The position numbers were made by a program, and so were the translations under genes. A DNA stretch of 64,000 bases from Spirosoma agri. Its GTDB lineage: Bacteria > Bacteroidota > Bacteroidia > Cytophagales > Spirosomataceae. Shown here piece by piece: positions 26,798 through 34,531 of the stretch. How positions within the stretch are numbered: the first letter of the stretch is position 1; every line of letters starts with the position of its first letter. The notes under the pieces were generated by a model. The model did not search any database. It was given only the letters and a program-made list of their open reading frames with translations, and was not told the origin of the DNA. The DNA is taken from the NCBI RefSeq assembly GCF_010747415.1, contig NZ_JAAGNZ010000001.1, forward strand, positions 558,001 through 622,000, written 5' to 3'.

Positions 26798-27262
26798 TCA
26801 TTCCCGGCTCTTCCTTAACTGTTCTATATCGTTCAGATCTCTTGGTCTACCAGCCGCTTCTTTTACACGAATAAGATGATTATAGTGGATAAGGCGTATG
26901 GATAGTCCATCGACATCTATTTCAGAAGAATGGGCAAAAATCTCCGTAAATGTGAGCCCTTTGATTGTTGTTAAAATGTCAATAGCTACAGGCTGTCGAC
27001 CAAATGTAAATACATCGAAAGCTAGATTGTTAAGAAAATTATCAGCAGTCATATCAAACGTTGGCATGCCAAAATCCAGAAATGCGTCAACGATGCGTTC
27101 ATAATTTTCGGCGGATTTTTCAACCAGAATATCCATATCACCCGTGGTTCGATTGTAACCATGCAGAATTACGGAGTACCCCCCAACTAATACATACAGG
27201 ACTTTTCGTTTCTGTAAGGCAACCAGAAAATCCCGGAAATCCACATTAAAGAGATCAGCCAT
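26798..27262 (-). CDS. MNT-type nucleotidyltransferase
   Basis: 154 residues. The nucleotidyltransferase core is visible as YVLVGGYSVILHGYNRTTGDMDILVE: a GG motif followed by a DxD metal pair (D-M-D). The C-terminal part has the helix HYNHLIRVKEAAGRPRDLND, typical of minimal nucleotidyltransferases (MNT/DUF6036-like) found in toxin-antitoxin or resistance-like pairs. It lies opposite to the surrounding wall and ribosomal genes and overlaps by 8 nt with a small upstream gene (27255-27494). A modification role (AMP transfer to a protein or RNA) is family inference only. Confidence 0.8.
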   Translation of the reverse strand: MADLFNVDFRDFLVALQKRKVLYVLVGGYSVILHGYNRTTGDMDILVEKSAENYERIVDAFLDFGMPTFDMTADNFLNNLAFDVFTFGRQPVAIDILTTIKGLTFTEIFAHSSEIDVDGLSIRLIHYNHLIRVKEAAGRPRDLNDIEQLRKSRE

Positions 27263-27494
27263 TGTTGTGTTTTCGAGCTGAAAAAGCAGTACGGTCCAGT
27301 GGAGGGGGGGTATTTACATCATACCGAAAAGCGATACTATTCAAATAAGCAGCCGCCTTTAGTCGGTCAGCAAACGTTGCCGGTTGATTTTGGGCGTGGT
27401 AACGTTCTGTCTCTTCGTGAGTACCCATATGAAATGCAGTCCTGTCAAGTCGAAACGGATCAACCATCTGATGGTAGCGGGTTAGGTTGAGCAA
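27255..27494 (-). CDS. Small partner protein of the nucleotidyltransferase
   Basis: 79 residues, upstream of and overlapping the nucleotidyltransferase start by 8 nt, so co-translated. Sequence features are two similar LDRTAF boxes (FRLDRTAFHMGTHEE near the N-terminus and PPPLDRTAFSARKHNNG at the C-terminus) around a helical middle (TFADRLKAAAYLNSIAFRYD). From memory, similar small proteins precede MNT-type enzymes in several Bacteroidota, suggesting an obligate two-gene pair. No function is known to me; antitoxin or substrate-adaptor are possibilities. Confidence 0.65.
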   Translation of the reverse strand: MLNLTRYHQMVDPFRLDRTAFHMGTHEETERYHAQNQPATFADRLKAAAYLNSIAFRYDVNTPPPLDRTAFSARKHNNG

Positions 27495-27529
27495 AAATAA
27501 GGCTTCGCTTTCATATTCTATTCATCACC

Positions 27530-27560
27530 TTGTTTTTCAGCGTAATAACTACTATATTTG
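27530..27560 (+). promoter_or_regulatory. rplM-rpsI promoter
   Basis: TTG (27530-27532), 20 nt, TATATTTG (27553-27560) matches the Bacteroidota housekeeping promoter consensus. Transcription would start near 27565, inside the left arm of the following hairpin. Confidence 0.7.
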
Positions 27561-27592
27561 CACTCCCGTTTCGAAGCGGGGGTGCTTTTTTT
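27560..27592 (+). promoter_or_regulatory. Terminator-like leader hairpin before rplM
   Basis: GCACTCCCG (27560-27568) pairs with CGGGGGTGC (27577-27585, one G-T pair), followed by seven T residues. It lies between the promoter and the rplM start, so it may be an attenuator or ribosomal-protein leader rather than the end of an upstream gene. Confidence 0.55.
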
Positions 27593-27634
27593 GTAAGCAA
27601 GCAATTAGAAATCAATTAATTAGTCTCCATAACA

Positions 27635-28078
27635 GTGAATACGCTCAGTTTCAAAACCATCTCTGCCAACAAAGAAACGGTGCAGAAGGATTGGATTGTA
27701 GTTGACGCTCAGGGTGAAGTGCTTGGTCGGCTGGCCAGCCAGATCGCACGCCTGATTCGCGGCAAACACAAAACAAACTTCACACCTCATGTTGACTGCG
27801 GAGATAACGTAATCGTCATCAATGCCGACAAGGTTCGCCTGACTGGCTCTAAGTTGACCGACAAAGTTTATGTCCGCCACACGGGTTATCCCGGTGGTCA
27901 ACGGTTCGCAACGCCCCGGTTGCTGCTCGAAAAGCATCCCGAACGCATCATCGAACACGCCGTGAAAGGCATGTTGCCTAAAAATCGGCTTGGTCGTCGG
28001 TTGTACACCAACCTGTATGTCTACGCTGGTGGACAACATCCGCACGAGGCTCAGCAACCAAAAGCAGTTAAATTCTAA
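27635..28078 (+). CDS. rplM: 50S ribosomal protein L13
   Basis: 147 residues. [27 protein letters not shown] and VRHTGYPGG are L13 signatures. L13 is an early assembly protein of the large subunit. The start codon is GTG (27635): no ATG lies near the family N-terminus and the reading frame fits from there. It is followed after 6 nt by rpsI, the almost universal rplM-rpsI pair. A GTG start plus a terminator-like leader may keep expression tuned. Confidence 0.97.
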   Translation: MNTLSFKTISANKETVQKDWIVVDAQGEVLGRLASQIARLIRGKHKTNFTPHVDCGDNVIVINADKVRLTGSKLTDKVYVRHTGYPGGQRFATPRLLLEKHPERIIEHAVKGMLPKNRLGRRLYTNLYVYAGGQHPHEAQQPKAVKF

Positions 28079-28084
28079 GTCATA

Positions 28085-28471
28085 ATGGATCGTATTAATA
28101 CCATTGGCCGCCGTAAAACTGCCATCTCCCGCATCTACATGTCGGCGGGCAGCGGAGCCATCTCGGTAAACGGGAAAGATTACAAACAGTACTTCCCAAC
28201 CGAAGTGTTGCAAATCATTTTGAACCAACCCTTTTCGACCGTAAACGGCGTTGGTGGATACGACGTGAAAGTTAACGTTCGTGGTGGTGGTGTTGCCGGA
28301 CAGGCTGAAGCAACCCGCATGGCTATTGCCCGTGCACTGGTTGAAATGAACGCTGAATTCCGCCCTGCTCTCAAGAAAGAAGGCTTCCTGACACGGGATT
28401 CGCGTATGGTAGAACGGAAAAAACCAGGTCGGAAAAAAGCCCGTCGCCGGTTCCAGTTCTCGAAACGTTAA
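28085..28471 (+). CDS. rpsI: 30S ribosomal protein S9
   Basis: 128 residues. The N-terminus INTIGRRKTAISRIYM, the central GGGVAGQAEATRMAIARAL and the C-terminal KKPGRKKARRRFQFSKR are diagnostic. The terminal K-R tail reaches the P-site tRNA in the ribosome. It is co-transcribed with rplM (6-nt gap). A hairpin with a short T-run follows before rpsB. Confidence 0.98.
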   Translation: MDRINTIGRRKTAISRIYMSAGSGAISVNGKDYKQYFPTEVLQIILNQPFSTVNGVGGYDVKVNVRGGGVAGQAEATRMAIARALVEMNAEFRPALKKEGFLTRDSRMVERKKPGRKKARRRFQFSKR

Positions 28472-28480
28472 TTCTGGTTG

Positions 28481-28524
28481 GTCAGTTTTTGGTCAGCCTG
28501 GTCTGAACGAACAAACTGACTTTT
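28481..28524 (+). terminator. Terminator after rpsI
   Basis: GTCAGTTT (28481-28488) pairs with AAACTGAC (28513-28520), followed by TTTT. The inner part is partly paired. It probably ends the rplM-rpsI transcript before the rpsB leader. Confidence 0.5.
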
Positions 28525-28608
28525 CGCTAAAATTTTTGTCCAGACTGCCCTTAGATGATGCCGACGGGTGGTGCTGCGTACGTTTAATACTCATTTTTCA
28601 TAACGAAA

Positions 28609-29448
28609 ATGGCACAAATCGAATATAAAGACCTCTTGGACGCCGGTGTGCACTTTGGCCACCTTACGCGCAAGTGGGATCCCCGGATGGCCCCGTATAT
28701 CTTCATGGAGAAGAACGGCATCCATATTATTGACCTTAATAAAACAGTAGCTGCGCTGGACGAAGCATCGAACGCAATCAAAGGTATTGTTCGTTCGGGC
28801 CGGAAAGTAATGTTTGTGGCAACGAAGAAACAGGCACAGGAGATCGTTTCGGAAGAAGCGCGTCGTCTGAAAATGCCGTACGTGACCGATCGCTGGCAGG
28901 GCGGTATGTTAACGAACTTCGCTACGATCCGCAAATCATTAAAGAAAATGCAAACGCTGGACAAAATGCTGAAAGACGAGGAGACCGTCAAAAGCATTGC
29001 CAAGCGGGAGCGTTTGACCCGGTCGCGCGATAAAGAAAAACTGGAACGCGTATTGGGCGGTATTGCCGACCTGACCCGTTTGCCAGCTGCTCTGTTCGTC
29101 GTTGACGTTAAGCGCGAGCACATCGCTGTTGCTGAAGCACATCGTCTGGGTATTCCCGTTTTCGCTATGTGCGATACGAACTCGAACCCCGAAGAAGTTG
29201 ATTTTGCAATTCCAGCCAATGATGACGCTTATAAGTCGATCTCCCTCATCACGCTTGCTATCGGTAAAGCTATCGAAGAAGGCCTGATGGAGCGGAAACA
29301 GGATAAAGACGATCAGCGCGTTCAGGAAGAAGAAGACGCAAAACGTGCTGAAGATCTGGCTCAGGCGAAAGCCGAAGGCGAATCGCAGCCTGAAGCAACA
29401 GCTGCTCCAGCCGCGGTTGCCGAAACCGAAGACGAGCAGGAAGCATAA
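28609..29448 (+). CDS. rpsB: 30S ribosomal protein S2
   Basis: 279 residues. [20 protein letters not shown] near the N-terminus, [16 protein letters not shown] and [13 protein letters not shown] are S2 hallmarks. The protein carries a C-terminal extension (about 230-279) rich in Ala, Glu and Gln that is absent in E. coli S2; such tails are seen in several Bacteroidota. It is paired with tsf downstream, as in most bacteria, here 179 bp apart with a hairpin in between. Confidence 0.97.
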   Translation: MAQIEYKDLLDAGVHFGHLTRKWDPRMAPYIFMEKNGIHIIDLNKTVAALDEASNAIKGIVRSGRKVMFVATKKQAQEIVSEEARRLKMPYVTDRWQGGMLTNFATIRKSLKKMQTLDKMLKDEETVKSIAKRERLTRSRDKEKLERVLGGIADLTRLPAALFVVDVKREHIAVAEAHRLGIPVFAMCDTNSNPEEVDFAIPANDDAYKSISLITLAIGKAIEEGLMERKQDKDDQRVQEEEDAKRAEDLAQAKAEGESQPEATAAPAAVAETEDEQEA

Positions 29449-29527
29449 ACGTGTTATTTCGTTATCAGATTACAGCGTCTTTTTGCCGATTGAAATTTTA
29501 TAACGACACAATGCTCTAACGAATAGG

Positions 29528-29556
29528 ATAGCCCGTAGCCAGCCGCTATGGGCTAT
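29528..29556 (+). promoter_or_regulatory. Hairpin between rpsB and tsf
   Basis: ATAGCCCGTAG (29528-29538) pairs with CTATGGGCTAT (29546-29556) with one G-T pair and a 7-nt loop. No T-run follows. It could set the rpsB/tsf expression ratio by partial termination or mRNA processing. Confidence 0.45.
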
Positions 29557-29627
29557 TCCATTTCAGGATACAACTTATTGAGTACCAAACATTTTTTGGC
29601 AATTTAAATCGACAATCACCTATTACT

Positions 29628-30461
29628 ATGGCAATCACTGCTGCTGACGTAAACAAACTTCGGCAAGAGACCGGAGCTGGCATGATGGACTGTAAAAAAG
29701 CCCTCACCGAAGCCGATGGCGATTTTGAAAAAGCAAAAGAGATTCTGCGCAAACAGGGTCAGAAAATAGCCGACAAACGGGCTGACAACACCACGTCCGA
29801 AGGTATCGTACTGGCACACGTTAGCGAGGATGGTAAGAGCGGGAAAGTTATTGCACTGGCTTGCGAAACGGAACCTGTTTCTAAAGTTGCAGATTTTCAG
29901 AATCTGGCAATGACGATCATCAGCACAGCCGTTGCGACAAACGCTCCTGATAAAGCGACTTTGTTGGCAACACCGCAGGCTGATGGCCGTTCGCTACAGG
30001 ATCACATTACAGACCTGATGGGCAAAATTGGTGAAAAAGTCGATGTAGCTTCGTTCGAAACCGTTACTGCCGATAAGGTAGTATCGTATATTCACTCGAA
30101 TGGCAAACTTGGCGTTTTGGTTGGCTTATCGAACACGAATGAGGCCGACGTGACCGAAGTTGGTAAAGACATCGCTATGCAGATTGCCGCTATGAAGCCG
30201 GTTGCTCTGGATAAAGATGGTGTTGACGCTACTATTGTTCAGCGCGAAATTGAGATTGGTAAAGAACAGGCTCGTCAGGAAGGCAAACCTGAAGCAATGC
30301 TCGAGAAGATCGCGATGGGTAAATTGAACAAATTCTACAAAGAAAATACGTTACTGAATCAGGAGTTCGTAAAAGACACTTCATTGACGATTGCGCAACT
30401 GCTCGAAAAAACGAGCAAAGGACTAACTGTATCTGCATTTAAGCGTGTAGCGATCGGTTGA
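29628..30461 (+). CDS. tsf: Elongation factor Ts
   Basis: 277 residues. It catalyses GDP release from EF-Tu. The N-terminal UBA-like domain has VNKLRQETGAGMMDCKKALTEA, followed by the TDKxAD-like stretch IADKRADNTTSEGIV. The core contains VIALACETEPVSK and LGVLVGL. The C-terminus ends at TVSAFKRVAIG. A strong intrinsic terminator follows. Confidence 0.98.
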   Translation: MAITAADVNKLRQETGAGMMDCKKALTEADGDFEKAKEILRKQGQKIADKRADNTTSEGIVLAHVSEDGKSGKVIALACETEPVSKVADFQNLAMTIISTAVATNAPDKATLLATPQADGRSLQDHITDLMGKIGEKVDVASFETVTADKVVSYIHSNGKLGVLVGLSNTNEADVTEVGKDIAMQIAAMKPVALDKDGVDATIVQREIEIGKEQARQEGKPEAMLEKIAMGKLNKFYKENTLLNQEFVKDTSLTIAQLLEKTSKGLTVSAFKRVAIG

Positions 30462-30486
30462 TCTTCTCATTTACCTACCGTTTAGT

Positions 30487-30514
30487 AAAACCCGGCCACT
30501 TGGTCGGGTTTTTT
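30487..30514 (+). terminator. tsf terminator
   Basis: AAAACCCGGCC (30487-30497), loop ACTT, GGTCGGGTTTT (30502-30512) and further T residues. A classical intrinsic terminator just after tsf. Confidence 0.9.
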
Positions 30515-30594
30515 ACTTTTCTGTGAAATCGTAAACAAAAGTGCTTGCGTAGATACGGTTATTGAATTGTTGTTAATTTGATCGCCTTCCCAGC

Positions 30595-31191
30595 ATGAAA
30601 AATCTTACGGACGAGGAATTGGTAAAACTCTATGTCGATACCGAAAATGAAGATTACTTCACGACAATCTATAAACGGTATTTTCATAGAATACATCGAA
30701 AGTGTATGCAGTTTACCCAAAATACAACGCAGGCTGAAGATTTGACGCAGGATATTTTTTTGAGATTGTTTAGTAAACTAAGTAGCTATAAAGAACAGGC
30801 TAAGTTTTCAACCTGGATTTATACGATTACACGTAACTACTGCACAGATTATATCCGCTTACCTAAAATCAAGCAGGTAATGATTCTGGAAGAAGGCTGG
30901 GAGGAAGAGGTCCAGTCCGCTCTCGTGTCTGATGAACTAAGCGGAAATGTATTCGATGAACTGACCGAATGGCAGTTAAAACGTGCTATGAAGCTGCTGC
31001 CCGCCGATGAGCAGTGGCTGCTAAAGCTGAAGTATCTGGATGATTTTAGTATCAAGGAAATTGCGGCCCTATTCGCGGTAACGCCAAGTGCTGTCAAAAT
31101 GCGGCTAAAACGCTCCCGCGACAAATTGCGCCAATTATACATTGAAGAACCTCCCGTTGAGTCACTATATAGCAAAATAACGTATAATTAA
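30595..31191 (+). CDS. ECF sigma factor (first of tandem pair)
   Basis: 198 residues. Region 2 shows AEDLTQDIFLRLFSKLSSYKEQAKFSTWIYTITRNYCTDYIR (core-binding and -10 recognition); region 4 shows EQWLLKLKYLDDFSIKEIAALFAVTPSAVKMRLKRSRDKLRQLY (helix-turn-helix for -35). It is clearly similar to the next gene (31357-31962), indicating duplication. No anti-sigma factor with a FecR or zinc motif follows. A weak TTAATTTG -7-like motif lies at 30573-30580. It sits after tsf and before a channel-rich set of genes. Confidence 0.9.
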   Translation: MKNLTDEELVKLYVDTENEDYFTTIYKRYFHRIHRKCMQFTQNTTQAEDLTQDIFLRLFSKLSSYKEQAKFSTWIYTITRNYCTDYIRLPKIKQVMILEEGWEEEVQSALVSDELSGNVFDELTEWQLKRAMKLLPADEQWLLKLKYLDDFSIKEIAALFAVTPSAVKMRLKRSRDKLRQLYIEEPPVESLYSKITYN

Positions 31192-31199
31192 TTGTCTCT

Positions 31200-31207
31200 T
31201 ATTTTTG
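31200..31207 (+). promoter_or_regulatory. -7-like element between the sigma genes
   Basis: TATTTTTG matches TAnnTTTG, about 150 bp before the second sigma gene. No TTG at the proper upstream distance. The intergenic 165 bp could carry a long leader; nothing else stands out. Confidence 0.3.
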
Positions 31208-31356
31208 CATTATAGATTTATTTCTATCAAATTGGGACTAAATCTCAGTTGATAGCAGAAACGCTTATGCGTATAGAAAGCGCAAGTACGTTCTCTTCTG
31301 AGTCACGAAAACCGTTACTATAACTGTCTATCGTGTCTTAACTACCACCGTACTTG

Positions 31357-31962
31357 ATGAAGCATTTTTCGGACGAGGAGTTAGTTCGACTATACGTGGA
31401 GACACAGAAGAACGCTTACTTCGAGCGTTTGTATGAACGTTATTGCGATAAGGTTTATCGGAAATGTCTCTCGTTCACAAAAGATCCCGTGCAGGCGGAG
31501 GACCTGACTCACGACATTTTCCTGAAACTGGTTGTCAAGATTGGGGGCTTCAAAGAACAGGCAAAATTCTCTACGTGGCTTTATTCAATAACCTATAATT
31601 ATTGCACAGACCAAATGCGTTCTCCACAACGGCGCGCTGAAGTGTATATGGATGAGGGGTGGGAACGACTGGATGTTGGTGAGGATGATGGATTAGCTGA
31701 ACTGGCGGAAATGGAAGCGCAGCAGCTAAAAAAAGCGCTGGACAAACTCGACCCCGTAGAACAAAGCCTGATGCTCATGAAGTATCAGGATGACGTTAGC
31801 ATCCGTGAGATTGCCAACTTAAATGGGATAACTGAAAGCGCTGTGAAGATGCGTTTGAAACGTACCCGAGATAAACTTCGCAAATACTATCTGGCCGGTG
31901 CTGTATTCTGGGTGCTGCTGGCCATAAAAGCGGCCCTGTTTATACGGTGGCCATTTCGCTAA
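31357..31962 (+). CDS. ECF sigma factor with C-terminal hydrophobic tail
   Basis: 201 residues from the ATG at 31357. Region 2 (QAEDLTHDIFLKLVVKIGGF, KFSTWLYSITYNYCTDQMR) and region 4 (MLMKYQDDVSIREIANLNGI, TESAVKMRLKRTRDKLRKYY) are intact and parallel to the preceding gene. After region 4 the protein ends in LAGAVFWVLLAIKAALFIRW, a hydrophobic run of the size of a membrane segment. This is unusual for a sigma factor and might tether it to the membrane or bind a partner. Eighteen nt downstream begins a 57-codon ORF, then an MscS-like channel gene. Confidence 0.88.
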   Translation: MKHFSDEELVRLYVETQKNAYFERLYERYCDKVYRKCLSFTKDPVQAEDLTHDIFLKLVVKIGGFKEQAKFSTWLYSITYNYCTDQMRSPQRRAEVYMDEGWERLDVGEDDGLAELAEMEAQQLKKALDKLDPVEQSLMLMKYQDDVSIREIANLNGITESAVKMRLKRTRDKLRKYYLAGAVFWVLLAIKAALFIRWPFR

Positions 31963-31980
31963 TAGGTTCATTTACACGCT

Positions 31981-32154
31981 ATGAAAACACATAACCCATT
32001 TCTTGAACTCGAACCGGACGCTGAATGTCCTCCTCATTTGAAGGCCGAACTAATCGCAGAAATCGACCTGATCCGCGACGTAGCCACCGTACTGGAGCTT
32101 TATATCGGTGACTTGTTCGGGGTCGTCTCTGTGCTGGCTAGTCCGCCCCGTTAG
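31981..32154 (+). CDS. 57-residue ORF linked to the sigma gene
   Basis: Starts with ATG 18 nt after the sigma gene and ends with TAG at 32154, 34 nt before the MscS-like start. The product begins MKTHNPFLELEPDAECPPHL and continues as an acidic amphipathic helix with a hydrophobic end (LYIGDLFGVVSVLASPP). No known domain. Being acidic, small and directly behind a sigma factor gene, it could be a small sigma regulator; that is inference. It is too short for most gene finders. Confidence 0.55.
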   Translation: MKTHNPFLELEPDAECPPHLKAELIAEIDLIRDVATVLELYIGDLFGVVSVLASPPR

Positions 32155-32188
32155 TCCCCAAATTGCTGACTATTACTACCGTAACTAC

Positions 32189-33016
32189 ATGAAAGAACTT
32201 CCTAACATCACGCAGGTTTTACGTAATACGTTTCAAACACTTATCGATCAATTTGTCGAGTTTGTACCCCGGATACTTGGGTCAATCGTGATTCTGTTGA
32301 TTGGTATCGCTGTTGCCCGGTTGATCGCCTTCATCGTCCGTCGAATTTTATCCAGGGTGGGTTTTGATAAAATTGGAAGTCGTCTCAATGAAATCAGTAT
32401 TATAAAACAGCTCAACACGGAAATCAAGCTGAGTGAAATACTGAGCAAAGTACTCTATTACTTTGTACTGCTGGTGTTCATTACGGCTGCCACCGAAACG
32501 CTGGGTGTGGGCGCTATCACCGAGATGGTTTCGTCGCTGGTCAACTTCATTCCGAAAGTAATTGCAGCCGCCATTATGTTGCAGGTCGGGGTTTTGCTGG
32601 CCGATACGCTACGGGTAGCGGTATTGAACGTATGCCAATCGTTTAATATCTCGTCGGGTCGATTGCTGAGTACGATCGTGTTCGTTTTCTTCATAATTAT
32701 CACCATTATCAGCGCACTTGGCCAGGCAGGAATCAATACGGAACTGCTTGAATCAAGTTTCAATATCGTCATCGGCGGAGGGATTTTTGCGTTTGCGGTT
32801 GGATATGGAATCGCTTCGCGCGATATAATGGCAAACATTCTGTCCTCATTTTATTCCAGAAGTAAATACATAGAAGGTCAAATGATTCAGATTGACGATG
32901 TAAAAGGCGAGATTCTGAAGGTAGACACCATGTCGCTGACCCTGAAGACGGGTGAGACAACGACTGTATTCCCATTGCAAGTCCTGCAAACAAAAAAGAT
33001 TGAGATTTTTAGTTGA
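32189..33016 (+). CDS. MscS-like mechanosensitive channel
   Basis: 275 residues from the ATG at 32189; the frame extends upstream to a GTG inside the 57-codon ORF, which is less likely. Hydrophobic segments at about 20-45, 85-105, 115-140 and 160-180 match the TM_helix repeat type of small MscS relatives. FAFAVGYGIASRDIMANILSSFYSR is the pore-lining helix and start of the beta domain. The C-terminal beta domain is short (ends KKIEIFS), lacking the large cytoplasmic cage of E. coli MscS. It releases solutes under hypo-osmotic stress. It clusters with mscL 1 kb downstream. Confidence 0.85.
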   Translation: MKELPNITQVLRNTFQTLIDQFVEFVPRILGSIVILLIGIAVARLIAFIVRRILSRVGFDKIGSRLNEISIIKQLNTEIKLSEILSKVLYYFVLLVFITAATETLGVGAITEMVSSLVNFIPKVIAAAIMLQVGVLLADTLRVAVLNVCQSFNISSGRLLSTIVFVFFIIITIISALGQAGINTELLESSFNIVIGGGIFAFAVGYGIASRDIMANILSSFYSRSKYIEGQMIQIDDVKGEILKVDTMSLTLKTGETTTVFPLQVLQTKKIEIFS

Positions 33017-33067
33017 AAAGTCAGGCTCGGGTGTGTCTTATTGCGGATCGGTTCGTCTATACCTGAT

Positions 33068-34063
33068 ATGAAAATCGCTATCTATACAGTCGTTTGCTGG
33101 ATCAGCCTTACTTACGCGTTCAGTCAGGATTCAACCAGAACAACGACCAATTTTAAAGACGTTGTGACTGTCAAGCCCGATACGTCGTACTGGCAACGAT
33201 CATTCAGCGGAGGTGTCAATTTTAATCAGGCATCATTCAGCAACTGGTCGGGTGGGGGTGTCAATTCGATTGCTATTGGCGCTGTTGTTAATGCCCGAGC
33301 CTTGTACGAACGGGAGAGGGTATCTTGGGACAACACGGCCGATCTTCAACTGGGTTATGTGAATCAGTTGGGTACTACGCGCAAGGCGGCTGATCAGATT
33401 ATTGTGATCTCTGTCCTGGGTCGTCAGATTGCGCCGAAGTGGGACTTGTTCGTTTCTGGAACATTCAATACCTTTTTCGCGCCGGGTTACCGCTACGATA
33501 AACTCCCCGCCGATCAGACCCGGTTGAAAGTCTCGAACTTTTTTGCACCGGCTCAATTTACGTTTTCCGTGGGTATAGCGTACAAGCCTGCCGATTGGTT
33601 TTCCCTGCGGATGAGCCCAATAGCACCCCGATTTACTTTCCTGACCGATGAGTCAGTGCGGGTTCGGCAGCTGGCCGATGGAAACTATGTTTTTGATCCG
33701 ACTCAGGTAGCCTACGGTGTAGAACCGGGTAAGAGTACGCGAACGGAGTGGCTCGCTTTTCAGCTTCAGACTGTCATTAACCGGAATCTGAGCGATAACA
33801 TCGCGTTGAATGCTCGTTATCAACTTTTCACTCAGTATGCTCAGCTAGATAATATCAATCATCGGCTCGACCTGACATTGACGGCTAAAGTGACCCGTTA
33901 TTTGAGTACGACTTTCGGTTTGATTGGTCTGTATAACAAAGATTTCAGTTCGGAATTACAAATTCAGCAAACGCTGGCCATTGGCCTGGTCTACAACCTT
34001 AGCTCGTTCCGTAAGAAAAAAGAGCCGATCAAAGCAACAGATCCGCTACCGGGTCGATTTTGA
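33068..34063 (+). CDS. DUF3078 outer-membrane beta-barrel protein
   Basis: 331 residues from the ATG at 33068, with a signal peptide (MKIAIYTVVCWISLTYAFSQ). The conserved WQRSFSGGVNFNQASFSNWSGGGVNSIAIG and alternating hydrophobic strands (LQLGYVNQLG, LDLTLTAKVTRYLSTTFGLIG) mark DUF3078, a Bacteroidota family predicted to form an outer-membrane barrel. The final residues are not aromatic as in classical barrels. Function unknown. It lies between the two mechanosensitive channel genes, so a link with envelope or osmotic homeostasis is possible. Confidence 0.85.
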   Translation: MKIAIYTVVCWISLTYAFSQDSTRTTTNFKDVVTVKPDTSYWQRSFSGGVNFNQASFSNWSGGGVNSIAIGAVVNARALYERERVSWDNTADLQLGYVNQLGTTRKAADQIIVISVLGRQIAPKWDLFVSGTFNTFFAPGYRYDKLPADQTRLKVSNFFAPAQFTFSVGIAYKPADWFSLRMSPIAPRFTFLTDESVRVRQLADGNYVFDPTQVAYGVEPGKSTRTEWLAFQLQTVINRNLSDNIALNARYQLFTQYAQLDNINHRLDLTLTAKVTRYLSTTFGLIGLYNKDFSSELQIQQTLAIGLVYNLSSFRKKKEPIKATDPLPGRF

Positions 34064-34117
34064 TTTTAAGTAAGGATTGTCTAGTTTAACCGCCTTAATC
34101 TTTAATCTAACTAGCTT

Positions 34118-34450
34118 ATGTTAAGAGAGTTTCGTACATTCATTGCACAAGGTAATGTGCTCGACCTGGCCGTTGGTATTATTATAGGTGCTGCTTTTGG
34201 TAAGATCACCACATCACTGGTCGAGGATATAATCAATCCAATTCTGGGGTTGGTAATCGGTGGTATAGATTTTAGCCAGTTGAAAATTGTCTTGAAAGAA
34301 GCTGTCGGTACGGCACCCGAAGTGGCCATTCGCTACGGTAACTTTGTGAATGTACTGATTCAGTTTTTAATTATAGCCTGGGTCATTTTCCTCATTGTCA
34401 AACTGGCCAATCGCGCTCGTTTCTCTAGTTCGTTAGCTCCCAAAGAATAA
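34118..34450 (+). CDS. mscL: Large-conductance mechanosensitive channel
   Basis: 110 residues, slightly shorter than E. coli MscL (136) and lacking part of the C-terminal bundle. The N-terminal helix and TM1 read REFRTFIAQGNVLDLAVGII, then GAAFGKITTSLVEDIINPILGL; TM2 is NVLIQFLIIAWVIFLIVKLAN. It opens a wide pore under severe membrane tension. The transcript ends in an intrinsic terminator just before murD. Confidence 0.96.
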   Translation: MLREFRTFIAQGNVLDLAVGIIIGAAFGKITTSLVEDIINPILGLVIGGIDFSQLKIVLKEAVGTAPEVAIRYGNFVNVLIQFLIIAWVIFLIVKLANRARFSSSLAPKE

Positions 34451-34474
34451 CCATTGTCTGGAAAAATAAACGAA

Positions 34475-34498
34475 AAGCCCTGGAGATAGCCGGGGCTT
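34475..34498 (+). terminator. mscL terminator
   Basis: AAGCCCTGG (34475-34483), loop AGATAG, CCGGGGCTT (34490-34498) with one G-T pair, then a T-rich stretch. It separates mscL from the murD block. Confidence 0.8.
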
Positions 34499-34531
34499 CT
34501 TCATTTATGCGTTATTTTGCCACTAGTTTAC

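Noticed and set aside
27487..27705. 72-codon plus-strand frame over the rplM promoter and start
   Set aside because: It covers the promoter, hairpin and start of rplM in another frame; no protein features.
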